Below are positions 5,461 to 5,468 of a stretch of 5,468 nucleotides of DNA, piece after piece. Below the pieces are notes generated by a model. It did no database searches. It worked only from the letters and a program-made list of their open reading frames with translations, and was not told the DNA's origin. The translations under genes were made by a program, and so were the position numbers. Every line of letters starts with the position of its first letter. The stretch's first letter is position 1. Where the stretch lies: the NCBI GenBank assembly GCA_003662985.1, contig QMZD01000138.1:1-5468 (forward strand). Reading direction: 5' to 3'. The stretch is from Archaeoglobales archaeon. Its GTDB lineage: Archaea > Halobacteriota > Archaeoglobi > Archaeoglobales > Archaeoglobaceae.

Positions 5461-5468
5461 TTATCGAT

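Noticed and set aside
1..5468. CRISPR array, insertion sequence, tRNA, rRNA or defence system
   Set aside because: No regularly spaced long repeats, no transposase or nuclease gene, no tRNA cloverleaf or rRNA stretch; all gaps longer than 60 bases were read on both strands.

Overview
The window looks like a piece of a hyperthermophilic euryarchaeal chromosome, most likely from the Archaeoglobales or a close relative. The reasons are the archaeal/eukaryotic-type genes (Pus10, ribosomal protein L21e, RNA polymerase subunit Rpb4/RpoF, Dim1/KsgA), proteins rich in Lys, Glu and Arg with AGA/AGG arginine codons, TATA/BRE-type promoters, and archaeal Shine-Dalgarno sites (GGAGG, GGTGAT). The genus is an inference from protein style and gene order, not a database match.

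Layout: positions 1-287 hold the 3' end of pus10. A 133-base gap follows with a 9-bp tandem repeat and a good promoter. Next come rpl21e (421-705), rpoF (730-1080), a second promoter, a DUF655 gene (1157-1807), the rRNA dimethyltransferase gene ksgA/dim1 (1808-2599) and a HemK2/Mtq2-type methyltransferase gene (2617-3159). All are on the + strand and closely packed. Beyond them are a DUF166 gene (3238-3957), an unrecognised coiled-coil protein gene with its own promoter (4045-5169), and, convergently on the - strand, an 80-residue stand-alone EF-Tu domain 2-like protein (5188-5430).

The first six genes form an information-processing neighbourhood. They cover tRNA pseudouridylation, a large-subunit ribosomal protein, an RNA polymerase stalk subunit, a nucleic-acid-binding DUF655 protein, small-subunit rRNA dimethylation and probable release-factor methylation. 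DUF655 directly abuts ksgA (TGAATG), which suggests translational coupling and a role in rRNA or ribosome maturation.

The most notable anomaly is a 20-bp imperfect tandem duplication at the 3' end of the DUF166 gene. Because 20 is not a multiple of 3, it changes the reading frame and replaces the likely original C-terminus. Undoing it restores a tail ending SRAISRAMKK. I see no mobile element, CRISPR array, tRNA or rRNA. Apart from the coiled-coil gene, which I cannot assign, the window appears to be ordinary conserved archaeal chromosome.
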